A DNA stretch of 64,000 nucleotides from Dyadobacter sp. LHD-138 (GTDB lineage: Bacteria > Bacteroidota > Bacteroidia > Cytophagales > Spirosomataceae). The notes beneath the pieces are model-generated. The model was not told the origin of the DNA. It did not search any database and saw only the letters and a program-made list of their open reading frames with translations. Positions 1 through 8,839 of the stretch are shown here, one piece after another (the first letter of the stretch is position 1; each line of letters starts with the position of its first letter). The stretch covers positions 1-64,000 of the forward strand of contig NZ_JAVFVU010000035.1 of the NCBI RefSeq assembly GCF_030929615.1, given 5' to 3'. The position numbers and the translations under genes are program-made.

Positions 1-302
1 TATACCTTGCGTCTGCCACTGATCGTACAGATCACGCATTTTTTCTGTCTCATTTTTCATGAGGCAAGATTACCTGATATCCAGATCCGTTCAAATATGG
101 TGTTTATCGGACGCATACGGATAGTGTCCGTGCATAATCCAGATGAACAACAGAAAATGAAAGTTAAGCAGGTCGATTTACCAAATCGAAGTTTGTTCAG
201 ATTTATTTTGACGAAATATCAATTTCTCCATTTTGGTAGGTCAATACCAACCACCTCGATTTTGTAAATTTTTACACACTGAATAAATAAGTAATTCGAA
301 TT
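1..302. other. Left edge, no supported gene
   Basis: No convincing gene is visible in this stretch. A short open minus-strand frame runs from an ATG at 58-60 off the left edge and could be the start or the tail of something outside the window, but it is too short to name. The bases before 303 are AT-rich and lie downstream of the integrase remnant, so this is probably interior sequence of the decayed element. Confidence 0.3.
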
Positions 303-1423
303 TTACGCGACCAATAACCACTCCCCAGAAATATTAAGCTTGATTCTATGCGAAGCATCTCTTTTTAATTTATCCACAATTTTAACATAAATCATGGTGG
401 TTTTGATATCGCGATGTCCAAGCAATTTTGAGACGGTAACTATATCAGTTCCAAGGACCAACTGAAGCGTGGCGAAAGTGTGTCTGAAACAATGAAATGT
501 GATATGCTTGTCTATACCTGCTTCTTTCAGCCAATCCGGTAGCACCGTGTCTACAAGATAATATTTCAGTCCTTGAAAAACTTTGCCATTACCTTTTTCT
601 TCCAGAAGCGCGTAGGCCTGATCTGAAAACGGCAAAAACTCTGCACTCCCTGTTTTATCAGTCGAGAACTGAATATAGCGGTTCCCGGCAGATCCCCGTA
701 ATTCACTCCACTCAAGTGTATTGATGTCAGAGAACCTCAAACCTGTTAAGACTGAAAACAAGGAAGCTTTTTTGACTACTTCTGACTCACACTTCGTATT
801 AGCCAATTGTTGTAATTCATCCAGAAACAAAAATTCGCGATGAGTATCCTTGGGAGAGATACTTTCAACCATCTCTCCTACATTGCTGGACAAAAATCCT
901 TATTTATACGCTTCTTTCAAAGTTGCCTTAAACTTCGCAAAATAGCTAACCGCTGTATTTATCGAAATTTCCCTACCTGTCCTGCCAATACCCGGAGCGG
1001 ATAGCAAATAGTCTGCAAATTCTTCACAAAACGTTTCATTGATTTGCGGAAAAAGCACTTTCTCACCTGCAAAACTCTTAAAATAATTTAAAGCCATCCG
1101 CCAGTTCTCACTGTTGGAAGATTTTCGTTTTGATTTTTGATCTTCAAAAAAACTAACGAAATCACCATTAAGTATCCTTCCAGACAAGAAGTCAAACCGC
1201 CGGTTTTGAACTTCAAGTTGTCTTCTGGCACGAATCGTTTCAGCTAACTCAATGGTTTCTTTATCATGAAGTCTCTCAAGCTCGGTTTTAGGCTTATCAT
1301 AATCAAATAATGCTTTCTGGCCAACCTGCCTGTATCAGGATGAACTATCGGAGGGTATATGTCTAGAAACAGAGTGTTTCTTCCCTTCCCTATTGCTTTT
1401 CGTCTTAGTGTTACCTTGCTCAC
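303..1423 (-). pseudogene. Tyrosine recombinase (phage-type integrase), disrupted
   Basis: This is a site-specific tyrosine recombinase that would integrate or excise the adjacent element. Three pieces together make a full-length integrase of about 370 residues. (1) An N-terminal arm-binding piece starts at a GTG at 1423-1421 (VSKVTLRRKAIGKGRNTLFL...) and reads to about 1340. (2) The reading frame then shifts and continues as YDKPKTELERLHDKETIE through the SAM-like core-binding domain to an in-frame TAA at 902-900. (3) The same frame continues directly from that stop as GFLSSNVGEMVESISPK into the catalytic domain. Catalytic residues are intact: Arg in TGLRFSD, His-x-x-Arg in HCFRHTF, His in LLGHRD and Tyr in TMIYVK. 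The frame break fits a loss of about 10 bases (inferred from the expected spacing before YDKPKT). GTG overlaps the TGA of the upstream HTH gene. Two independent lesions argue for real decay, although sequencing error cannot be excluded. Confidence 0.85.
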
Positions 1424-2253
1424 AGTTCCTCCCCTCCTTTCTTCCCTCTTAATATTCTGTCAACTGCTTTTTTTGAAACATAAATGTGTTTATCGACTTT
1501 AAGTCTCGGAACTTCGCGACGATTAAAAATGCCATATAACAACTCACGTCTTTTTCCAAACATCATCACACATTCTTCGATTGAATAACAATCTGCCACT
1601 TTAAGACCTTTATTCGCCAAACGTAAATTTGCCTTTCGCTCAGCATCATTACCCGCAGATTTTGGTTCCCTAAATTTACGAAACAATTTATTTACAGCCT
1701 CCTTTGACAACAATATTTCTTTCCCAATTTTAACCTTGGGAATATTATTCTTTTTAAGGTATGTATAAAGTGCATCCCGTGATTTTTTAAAGACGGGCAT
1801 CAATTCTGCTATTCTATAACCTACATCAAACTCACCATGAATTTCATCATCGATTTTCCTGGCTTTTTCCTTGACCGGCCTATCTTCGATAAGATTCGGT
1901 TGCTCAAATAAAGCTAGAAAGTCTGATCGAAGTATCCTGGTTTTTCGGACTGACAATTTGGTTGATTTAAGCCGGCCACTATTTATCATATCGTAAATAG
2001 CGCTCTTTGACGATTTCAGTAACTTAGCAACATCCTCGACGGTTAATATCTCTTTTGCTAAAAGAGAGGTTTCTGGTTTAAAATTTAGATCATTGGTCTC
2101 AAGATTACTCCGCTTTATCTTTTCATTTTTTATTTTCAACTTATAGAATTTACGATTGCATTGCAACCCGCAAAATCTTGTTACAGTCTTCTTCGCCGTA
2201 AACTCATTGCCACAAAATTCACACTTACGTTTAACAGCAATATTACTACTCAT
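1420..2253 (-). CDS. Excisionase-like protein with zinc finger and three HTH units
   Basis: A 277-residue DNA-binding protein that probably works with the neighbouring integrase, for example as a recombination directionality factor or control protein of the element. Near the N-terminus CEFCGNEF and RFCGLQCNRKF form a likely four-cysteine zinc finger (residues about 10-35). Three MerR/excisionase-type helix-turn-helix units of the HTH_17 type follow: about 65-115 (LTVEDVAKLLKSSKSAIYDM), about 140-190 (ELMPVFKKSRDALYTYL) and about 220-270 (SIEECVMMFGKRRELLYGIF). Each ends in a similar VSKKAV-like wing. I prefer the ATG at 2253 to a TTG nine bases upstream. The stop overlaps the integrase start (GTGA), indicating translational coupling. 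The role in excision is inferred from context. Confidence 0.7.
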   Translation of the reverse strand: MSSNIAVKRKCEFCGNEFTAKKTVTRFCGLQCNRKFYKLKIKNEKIKRSNLETNDLNFKPETSLLAKEILTVEDVAKLLKSSKSAIYDMINSGRLKSTKLSVRKTRILRSDFLALFEQPNLIEDRPVKEKARKIDDEIHGEFDVGYRIAELMPVFKKSRDALYTYLKKNNIPKVKIGKEILLSKEAVNKLFRKFREPKSAGNDAERKANLRLANKGLKVADCYSIEECVMMFGKRRELLYGIFNRREVPRLKVDKHIYVSKKAVDRILRGKKGGEEL

Positions 2254-2340
2254 AAATACCAATAAGTTTAAATAAGTTAATTTAAGTAGTGTTAATATAC
2301 AACATACGATGAATTATATGTTATATATTTTGAACTAGCG

Positions 2341-2400
2341 TCCTTGAGGGACAAATAGGGGACAAATATAATCAAAATAGCAGCAAATAATCAAAAATAA
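2341..2400. repeat. Direct repeats at the element/mnmE boundary, possible integrase arm sites
   Basis: GGGACAAATA occurs twice (2348-2357 and 2359-2368) and ATAATCAAAA twice (2368-2377 and 2387-2396). They lie between the excisionase-like gene and the 3' end of mnmE, where an integrative element would keep its att region and recombinase arm-binding sites. The repeats are visible in the sequence; their role is inferred. Confidence 0.4.
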
Positions 2401-2473
2401 ACGGTTGAAAATTTTGACTAATAGCCTAATTTTAAATCGTCTATTTATTTTTACTTACAGTTACTTTGTGCTC

Positions 2474-3841
2474 TTATTTTCCAATACAAAACTTACTAAA
2501 AATATTATCCAGCAAATCATCCGTCACAATCGTTCCTGTTATTTCCCCCAAATGATGCAACGACAACCGGATATCCTGTGCCAGAAAATCCCCAGTGATT
2601 CCCGTGTCCAAACCATTGATCACTTCGTTCAAAGCATCCTGGGTTTTCAGTAAATGTTCGTAATGGCGAAGGTTGGTGACAACGGTATCCGTAGCAGACT
2701 GGCTATACACGCGAGCGACCAGGGTATTGGTCAGCGCCAGGAGCCCTTCCTGCGTTTGGGCGGAAATTCCTATCATTTCAGGATTATCGGTCTGTAACTT
2801 GGTCAAAATTCCCTGATTGATATCCAGTTTATTTAGTACCCAAAGGATATCCTTTTTGCCCGAAAGCTCTTTTGCCAGCTGTTTGTTTTGCAAATACGTT
2901 TCTTCACTGTCGGAAAGGAAAATGACGATATCGGCTTTTTCCATCGCCCCACGGGAACGTTCAATACCAATCGATTCAACCAGATCGGTCGTTTCGCGAA
3001 TACCGGCCGTATCAATAAACCTGAATTTTAATCCTTCCAGCACCATTGTGTCTTCAATCACGTCACGGGTTGTACCGGCCACACTGGTTACAATGGCTTT
3101 TTCTTCATTTAAAAGCGCATTAAGCAATGTTGATTTTCCAACATTGGGCGAACCGACAATCGCGACCGGAACGCCTTCTTTCAACGCATTTCCGAAATCA
3201 AATGATTCGATAAGCGGTGCGATTGTCTTCCGAAGCTTGATAATCAATTGCCTTAAATCGTCGCGTTCCGCAAATTCAACATCTTCTTCACCGAAATCCA
3301 GTTCAAGCTCGACTAGAGAAGCAAAATGAATCAATTCTGTACGTAAGGATGCCAGTTTCTTCGAAAAACCTCCCCGCAGTTGATTCAAAGCCGTTTTGTG
3401 ACTGGCCTCTGAATCCGCAGCAATAAGATCCGCAACGGCCTCAGCCTGCACCAGGTCAAATTGTCCGTTTAAAAATGCACGTTGGGTAAATTCCCCCGGG
3501 CGTGCTATGCGCGCTCCTTTTTTGATCAGGAGTTTGAGGATTTGTTTAATGATATAATCAGAGCCGTGGCAGGAAATTTCTACGGAATCTTCTTTCGTAA
3601 AAGATTTTGGTGTTTTAAAAACCGTAACCAGCACTTCGTCAATAAGCTCACTTTCGGACTGAATTGTCCCGAAATGTGCAGTATGACTTTCAACCTGATT
3701 CAGGTTTTTTCCCTTAAAAATTTCGTTTACTATACTTATTGAATTAAGTCCGGAAACGCGTATTACCCCAATTGCGCCTACACCCGATGGTGTTGCCAAT
3801 GCGCAAATTGCTTCCTGTTGATGTATTGGATTATTGATCAT
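2474..3841 (-). CDS. mnmE: tRNA uridine-5-carboxymethylaminomethyl(34) synthesis GTPase MnmE
   Basis: MnmE works with MnmG to place the (carboxymethyl)aminomethyl group on U34 of certain tRNAs, using GTP and a formyl-tetrahydrofolate-derived carbon. The 455-residue product has the normal layout: an N-terminal folate-binding domain (about 1-120), a helical domain, and an inserted Ras-like G domain (about 220-375) with G1 GSPNVGKS, G2 GTTRD, G3 DTAG and G4 NKLD. The C-terminal helix ends in the conserved FCIGK carrying the functional cysteine. The ATG at 3841 gives the family N-terminus (MINNPIHQQEAICALATPSG); an upstream in-frame extension is not needed. The last codons are the kind of sequence used as an attachment site by some integrative elements, and element genes begin just downstream. 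Confidence 0.97.
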   Translation of the reverse strand: MINNPIHQQEAICALATPSGVGAIGVIRVSGLNSISIVNEIFKGKNLNQVESHTAHFGTIQSESELIDEVLVTVFKTPKSFTKEDSVEISCHGSDYIIKQILKLLIKKGARIARPGEFTQRAFLNGQFDLVQAEAVADLIAADSEASHKTALNQLRGGFSKKLASLRTELIHFASLVELELDFGEEDVEFAERDDLRQLIIKLRKTIAPLIESFDFGNALKEGVPVAIVGSPNVGKSTLLNALLNEEKAIVTSVAGTTRDVIEDTMVLEGLKFRFIDTAGIRETTDLVESIGIERSRGAMEKADIVIFLSDSEETYLQNKQLAKELSGKKDILWVLNKLDINQGILTKLQTDNPEMIGISAQTQEGLLALTNTLVARVYSQSATDTVVTNLRHYEHLLKTQDALNEVINGLDTGITGDFLAQDIRLSLHHLGEITGTIVTDDLLDNIFSKFCIGK

Positions 3842-3942
3842 AATGCAAAGATGGCATGCAGTCGGCAATTATTTCAGGATTTATTTTGTTACATCCTATC
3901 TTAGTACCCAATTTTATACATTGCTTATTTACTTTTTGAATT

Positions 3943-4569
3943 TTGCTAACTGAAACATTACCCATCGTCACCAGTCAGCTTCCTCTCATGGAAGCATTTT
4001 ACACTTTGCAGGGAGAGGGCCAGCATAGTGGAAAAGCCGCCTATTTCATTCGCCTAGGCGGATGCGAGGTCGGTTGCCATTGGTGTGATGTAAAAGAATC
4101 CTGGGACGCGGATGCGCATCCAAAACAGGAGATCAATACAATTGTGGAAGGCGCACTGGCCTACCCTGGCCGACTTGCCGTCATCACCGGCGGAGAGCCT
4201 TTGATGTATAACCTCGACGAACTGACGGGCGCCCTGCGGGCTGCAGGCTTTCAAACCAATATTGAAACCTCCGGGGTATGCCCTTTTACCGGACACTGGG
4301 ACTGGGTATGTTTTTCTCCCAAGAAATTCAAAACGCCGCATTCCGATATTTACGCAAATGCCAACGAGCTGAAAGCGATCATTTATAATAAAAGTGATTT
4401 TGAATTCGCCGAAGAACACGCCGCGCTGGTTAACAACGATTGTACGTTATTGCTGCAACCGGAATGGAGTAAACATGAGCAAATGCTGCCTTTGATAATT
4501 GATTATATCAAAGACAATCCAAAATGGAAAATGTCGTTACAGACTCATAAATATATGAATATCCCGTAA
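3943..4569 (+). CDS. queE: 7-carboxy-7-deazaguanine synthase QueE (radical SAM)
   Basis: QueE is the radical SAM enzyme that converts 6-carboxytetrahydropterin to 7-carboxy-7-deazaguanine in queuosine precursor synthesis. The 208-residue frame contains the family start EAFYTLQGEG, the substrate/SAM region AAYFIRLGGC and a cluster motif GCEVGCHWCD (CX3CX2C, binding the 4Fe-4S cluster), followed by TGGEPLMYN. The longest frame begins with TTG at 3943; the first in-frame ATG is at 3988, directly before the conserved EAFYTLQGEG, so the true start is uncertain. The gene is divergent from mnmE, another tRNA wobble-modification gene. Its TAA overlaps the ATG of the next gene (TAATG). Confidence 0.93.
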   Translation: MLTETLPIVTSQLPLMEAFYTLQGEGQHSGKAAYFIRLGGCEVGCHWCDVKESWDADAHPKQEINTIVEGALAYPGRLAVITGGEPLMYNLDELTGALRAAGFQTNIETSGVCPFTGHWDWVCFSPKKFKTPHSDIYANANELKAIIYNKSDFEFAEEHAALVNNDCTLLLQPEWSKHEQMLPLIIDYIKDNPKWKMSLQTHKYMNIP

Positions 4570-6470
4570 TGTACCGCTTTCTGCTGAGCCTGCTGTTTTT
4601 AGTCTGGTTGTATCCTTCACCTGGCCATGCACAGGATGCGCCATTGTCCCGTCGTGGGCGGGAGACTTTTGACAAAGCCCAAAAAGCCTGGCAGGCCAGA
4701 CAATTAAATGAAGCAATGGTGCTGTTTGAAAAGGTGGAAGAAACCGATCCGGACAATGCCGAACTACATTTGCGACTGGCGCAGATTTATGAGCTGCAAA
4801 AAAAAACAGAGCTTACCCGGAAACATTTTCTGCGTTTTGTAACACTCCGGCCTTCCGATCCTCAGTCTTCCATGGCTTACCAATGGCTTGGAAGCAATTT
4901 TTTCAATGCTGAAAAATACGATTCATCCATTGTTTATTTTGAAAAAGCACTGGCCTTAGCCCCTGCAAAATCAGGATTGGCACGGTTGGCACAAAAAAGT
5001 ACGGCCTCGGCCCGTTTCGCGCAGAAAGCCTTGTTGCACCCGTTGAAAGTGCGCAAAAAACCCATGGGCGATACAATCAACTTTCTAAATTCTCAGTTTT
5101 TTCCCGTGATGACCGCTGATGATGAAACGCTCATTTTTACGGGTTTGACCGAAAATCGGGACGAAAATATTTATATAACCCACCGTATTCCAGGCGGATG
5201 GGATGTTCCCGAGCAAATTTCCAAATCCATCAATACCACCAATAACGAGGGCACATGCAGCATCTCGGCAGACGGCATAACGCTGGTCCTGACTGCCTGC
5301 AACCGCCCTGACAGCTATGGCGGATGTGATTTGTATATTTCAAAAAAACAGGGCAACGATTGGAGCGCGCCTCAGAATTTGGGAGAAAGCATTAATTCCC
5401 GGAACTGGGAGTCGCAGCCTTCCTTGTCAGCCGACGGACGGGTTTTGTATTTTGCATCGGACCGGCGGGGCGGTTTAGGTAAATCCGACCTTTGGTATTC
5501 CGTGCTGAAAGGAAAAGACCTTTGGTCGGAACCGAAGAATCTTGGCGCAGGAATTAATACGCCGGATGATGAAAATGCACCTTTCATCCACGCCAACGGC
5601 CGAACACTTTTTTACGCATCAAACGGCTTGCCGGGCATGGGCGGTTTTGATATTTTCCTTTCTCAAAAAGTAGATACCACATGGTCCGTGCCGACAAACA
5701 TCGGATACCCTATCAATACGCTGGCAGATCAGGTTGCTCTTTTTATTTCGGCCAATGGTAAAAAAGCCTATTACACCGACGACAGCTCGGATAAATCCAA
5801 AGGCCGCTCGCTGTTGTATACATTCGATTTGCCTGATACGCTTCAAAACCTGATCACACCGACAAGATATGCCAAAGGGAAAGTTTTTGATAAAAAAACG
5901 CAGAAACCGCTGGCATCCAGCATTGAGCTTTATGATCTGAAAAAGCAGGAGAAAGTCGCGGAGTTTTCGTCGGACGCTCAAACGGGTCATTTCCTGGCGG
6001 TGTTAAACAAAGGAAGTGAGTACGCCTTTTATGTCTCCAAAAGCGGATATTTATTTAAAAGCCTTACATTTTCGGTAGCAGATTCAGCATCTTCGGTTAA
6101 TCTGGATATTCCGATGGAAGGGATTGAGAAAGACCGGATTGAGGTTTTAAACAATATTTTCTTTAATACCGGTGCATTTACGCTGGATGATAAATCCAAA
6201 GTAGAGCTTGACCTGATGGTTGATTTCCTGAAAAACAACAAACAGATCGGCATCGAAATATCCGGACATACGGACGATGTCGGGACGGATCAGGTCAACC
6301 TCGAACTCTCCAAAAAAAGGGCGCAATCGGTGATGAGTTACCTGCAACAGTCAGGTATTGAGGCCGCCAGATTAACAGCCAAAGGATACGGAGAGACACG
6401 ACCCGTGGCTAAAAATGATTCGGAAGAAAACCGGCAGAAGAATCGTCGGATTGAGTGGCGGGTTTTGTAA
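4569..6470 (+). CDS. OmpA-family envelope protein with TPR and PD40 repeats
   Basis: A 633-residue envelope protein. It starts with a signal peptide (MYRFLLSLLFLVWL..., likely cut after HAQ). TPR-like helices follow (about 30-125), then WD40-like PD40 beta-propeller repeats (about 165-410), recognisable by repeated ISADG / FASDRRGG blocks. After these comes a carboxypeptidase-regulatory-like beta sandwich (about 430-500) and a C-terminal OmpA peptidoglycan-binding domain (about 525-633: GHTDDVGTDQVNLELSKKRA and NRRIEWRV). This is the common Bacteroidota periplasmic/outer-membrane OmpA architecture, probably anchoring outer membrane to peptidoglycan; PorE of the T9SS has a related layout, but I cannot assign that role. 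Its ATG overlaps the queE stop, so the two are probably co-transcribed. Confidence 0.9.
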   Translation: MYRFLLSLLFLVWLYPSPGHAQDAPLSRRGRETFDKAQKAWQARQLNEAMVLFEKVEETDPDNAELHLRLAQIYELQKKTELTRKHFLRFVTLRPSDPQSSMAYQWLGSNFFNAEKYDSSIVYFEKALALAPAKSGLARLAQKSTASARFAQKALLHPLKVRKKPMGDTINFLNSQFFPVMTADDETLIFTGLTENRDENIYITHRIPGGWDVPEQISKSINTTNNEGTCSISADGITLVLTACNRPDSYGGCDLYISKKQGNDWSAPQNLGESINSRNWESQPSLSADGRVLYFASDRRGGLGKSDLWYSVLKGKDLWSEPKNLGAGINTPDDENAPFIHANGRTLFYASNGLPGMGGFDIFLSQKVDTTWSVPTNIGYPINTLADQVALFISANGKKAYYTDDSSDKSKGRSLLYTFDLPDTLQNLITPTRYAKGKVFDKKTQKPLASSIELYDLKKQEKVAEFSSDAQTGHFLAVLNKGSEYAFYVSKSGYLFKSLTFSVADSASSVNLDIPMEGIEKDRIEVLNNIFFNTGAFTLDDKSKVELDLMVDFLKNNKQIGIEISGHTDDVGTDQVNLELSKKRAQSVMSYLQQSGIEAARLTAKGYGETRPVAKNDSEENRQKNRRIEWRVL

Positions 6471-6650
6471 GAATATTTGCATAAAGAAGTGAAATTTCGC
6501 ACTTTTGTCTATAAGCATATGTTACCCTACATGAGTGCAAAATTTCAGCGTAAACTTTTTAGCACACAATTACAAAGAACAGGTTCAACCGGTTCTCCCT
6601 TGTACAGACGTTGAATTAAAGAATTTGATTATTATAAGTAAGAAATTAAC

Positions 6651-7619
6651 ATGACATCTGAAAAAGTAGATTGCCTTATTATTGGATCCGGCCCTGCCGG
6701 TTATACCGCTGCCATATATGCTTCAAGAGCCGGCCTTAACCCTGTCCTGTATCAGGGCGCACAGCCGGGCGGACAGCTAACCATTACCACAGAAGTTGAC
6801 AATTACCCAGGTTATCCGGACGGAATTACCGGCCCTGAGATGATGATCAATTTTGAAAAACAAGCAAAACGTTTCGGAACGGATGTTCGTTACGGGATGG
6901 CGACTGCGGTTGATTTCACGTCTTATCCGCGTAAAGTGATCATTGACGGCAAAAAAGAAATTTTAGCTGATTCGGTGATCATTTCAACAGGTGCCTCTGC
7001 AAAATGGCTTGGCCTGCCTGACGAAGAAAGATTAAACGGAAGAGGCGTATCGGCCTGTGCGGTTTGTGATGGTTTCTTCTTCCGCGGCCAGGATGTCGTT
7101 GTAGTAGGCGCCGGCGATACGGCTGCCGAGGAAGCGAGTTATCTTGCTAAATTGTGCCGTAAAGTGTATCTGGTCGTTCGTCGTGACGAAATGCGTGCTT
7201 CAAAAATCATGCAGAAACGCCTTGAAACGCTTCCAAACATTGAGATTTTATGGAACACAGAAACCGTGAAACTGAATGGTGAAGAAGGTTTGGAAAGTGT
7301 TATCGTAAAAAACAATAAAACAGGGGAAGAAAGCGTACTAGAAGCAACAGGATTCTTCGTTGCGATCGGGCATAAGCCTAACACCGAGATTTTCAAAGGA
7401 TCCATTGACATGGATGAAACGGGATATATCAAAACCGTCAAGGGCTCTTCACATACCAATGTAGCGGGTGTATTTGCCTGTGGTGATGCACAGGACAATG
7501 TGTACCGTCAGGCGGTAACTGCCGCTGGTACGGGTTGTATGGCTGCTTTGGATGCTGAACGTTTCCTGATGGAGCGGGAGGTTGAGGTGATTGCTGACGA
7601 TATCCTTGAAACAAATTAA
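6651..7619 (+). CDS. trxB: Thioredoxin-disulfide reductase
   Basis: TrxB uses NADPH and FAD to reduce thioredoxin in the cytoplasm. The 322-residue protein has the FAD-binding GSGPAGYTAAIYASRAG near the N-terminus, an NADPH-binding GAGDTAAEEASYLA and the redox-active pair in SACAVCDGFFFRG (CAVC). The C-terminal FAD motif is GVFACGDAQDN. Length and motif order are those of low-molecular-weight thioredoxin reductase. About 180 bases without a gene separate it from the OmpA gene, so it likely has its own promoter. It is followed by a strong hairpin at 7651-7688. Confidence 0.97.
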   Translation: MTSEKVDCLIIGSGPAGYTAAIYASRAGLNPVLYQGAQPGGQLTITTEVDNYPGYPDGITGPEMMINFEKQAKRFGTDVRYGMATAVDFTSYPRKVIIDGKKEILADSVIISTGASAKWLGLPDEERLNGRGVSACAVCDGFFFRGQDVVVVGAGDTAAEEASYLAKLCRKVYLVVRRDEMRASKIMQKRLETLPNIEILWNTETVKLNGEEGLESVIVKNNKTGEESVLEATGFFVAIGHKPNTEIFKGSIDMDETGYIKTVKGSSHTNVAGVFACGDAQDNVYRQAVTAAGTGCMAALDAERFLMEREVEVIADDILETN

Positions 7620-7650
7620 GAATAACCCGGACAACTCAGACATGTAAAGT

Positions 7651-7688
7651 CGGGCTACCAGTTTGTGCAAAACACAGTTGGTAGCCCG
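7651..7688 (+). terminator. Hairpin terminator after trxB
   Basis: The 10-base arms CGGGCTACCA (7651-7660) and TGGTAGCCCG (7679-7688) pair perfectly, with further TGTG/CACA pairing inside. No long T run follows, only an AT-rich stretch. It lies between trxB and the M23 peptidase gene. Confidence 0.6.
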
Positions 7689-7705
7689 ATATATTAATAA
7701 TATTT

Positions 7706-8782
7706 ATGAAAGAAAAGCTTATTGTAGGTTTGCTAATGGTCGTGTGTTTGATCCCCTGGAACACGCAAGCACAAGAGCGAGGAAAGTTCAAGAAAAACCC
7801 CAAAATTAATCAGGCAGGAAGTAATGCCAACGAAGGCCCAACCAAAGTAGGAACGCCGCAGCCCGAGGACGAATACCAGGTAGAAACCTCTACCTTAAAA
7901 TTCCAGAGCCAGTTTGAACCCGTAAAACCTCTTAATCCCGTTGTCAGTGAAGATACTGCAACCATTGACGAAGGTGAAACCAATGTCGTGGAAGTTGTCG
8001 ATTCGCTTCTTGTGGGAGACGAATGGGTAAAATCTGCTGAATATTATGTAATCTGGGACGCCCGGACAATCAATCCATATGGTTTAAGCCCGCTTGATTT
8101 TGACGAACCTGTCGATCTGACTTTGTATAATCCTGCTGTAAACCGGATGTGGAGCACACCAATGCCGCAAACACCGACGACGTCTAATTTTAGTTATCGT
8201 TGGGGACGCTGGCATAACGGTACAGACCTTGATCTGGAAACAGGTGACACGGTCAGGTCATCGTATGACGGAATGGTCAGGATTGTAGCCTGGGACGGAA
8301 GCGGTTATGGAAAATTCATTCTCGTGCGTCATTACAATGGCCTGGAAACACTTTATGGACACCTTTCCAAGCAATTGGTGGAATCAGGCCAGCTGGTCAA
8401 AGCTGGTGAGGTGATCGGGCTTGGCGGGAATACAGGCCGTAGTTCAGGTTCTCACTTACATTATGAAAACCGCTACGAAGGAAATCCGTTTGACCCCAGA
8501 AATATATACGATTGGGAAAATGCGCAGATCAAATCAGATCACTTTTTGCTGACCAGCAATGCATGGAGCCACCTTCGGGGCGGCCGCGCGACAAAAAGCG
8601 AGTTTGACGCAGGTGATGCGCCGGCCGCCTACACGCGTTCGATTTTGCATAAAGTGCGCTCAGGTGATACACTCTCTTCCATCGCGTCAAAATACGGAGT
8701 TTCCATTTCGGCTATTGCCAAAAGGAACCGAATATCAACCCGGTCAACTTTACGCCTGGGACAAAAAATAAGAGTCAAATAA
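7706..8782 (+). CDS. Secreted M23-family peptidase with C-terminal LysM
   Basis: A 358-residue exported peptidoglycan hydrolase or cell-wall remodelling factor. The N-terminus is a signal peptide (MKEKLIVGLLMVVCLIPW..., cleavage near TQAQ), followed by a low-complexity linker. The peptidase M23 (LytM) domain spans about 170-275, with zinc-binding HNGTDLD (HxxxD), GLETLYGHL and SGSHLHYE (HxH). A LysM peptidoglycan-binding module ends the protein (about 312-358: VRSGDTLSSIASKYGVS). All metal ligands expected for an active endopeptidase appear to be present, so it is probably active rather than a degenerate activator. It has a hairpin on either side, so it is probably monocistronic. Confidence 0.92.
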   Translation: MKEKLIVGLLMVVCLIPWNTQAQERGKFKKNPKINQAGSNANEGPTKVGTPQPEDEYQVETSTLKFQSQFEPVKPLNPVVSEDTATIDEGETNVVEVVDSLLVGDEWVKSAEYYVIWDARTINPYGLSPLDFDEPVDLTLYNPAVNRMWSTPMPQTPTTSNFSYRWGRWHNGTDLDLETGDTVRSSYDGMVRIVAWDGSGYGKFILVRHYNGLETLYGHLSKQLVESGQLVKAGEVIGLGGNTGRSSGSHLHYENRYEGNPFDPRNIYDWENAQIKSDHFLLTSNAWSHLRGGRATKSEFDAGDAPAAYTRSILHKVRSGDTLSSIASKYGVSISAIAKRNRISTRSTLRLGQKIRVK

Positions 8783-8788
8783 CAAGGG

Positions 8789-8816
8789 AAGCCGGATTAA
8801 TTCCGGCTTTATTTTT
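8789..8816 (+). terminator. Intrinsic terminator after M23 peptidase
   Basis: AAGCCGGA (8789-8796) and TCCGGCTT (8802-8809) form an 8-bp stem with a five-base loop, followed by TATTTTTA. Confidence 0.85.
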
Positions 8817-8839
8817 ACAGTAGCAAAGCAAAACGCCCA

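Noticed and set aside
1..60. Short open minus-strand frame reading off the left edge
   Set aside because: Twenty codons only; no domain can be named and upstream in-frame stop at 70-72 limits it.
2817..3329. 170-codon plus-strand frame opposite mnmE
   Set aside because: Lies fully inside mnmE on the other strand; serine-rich low-complexity product typical of a shadow frame.
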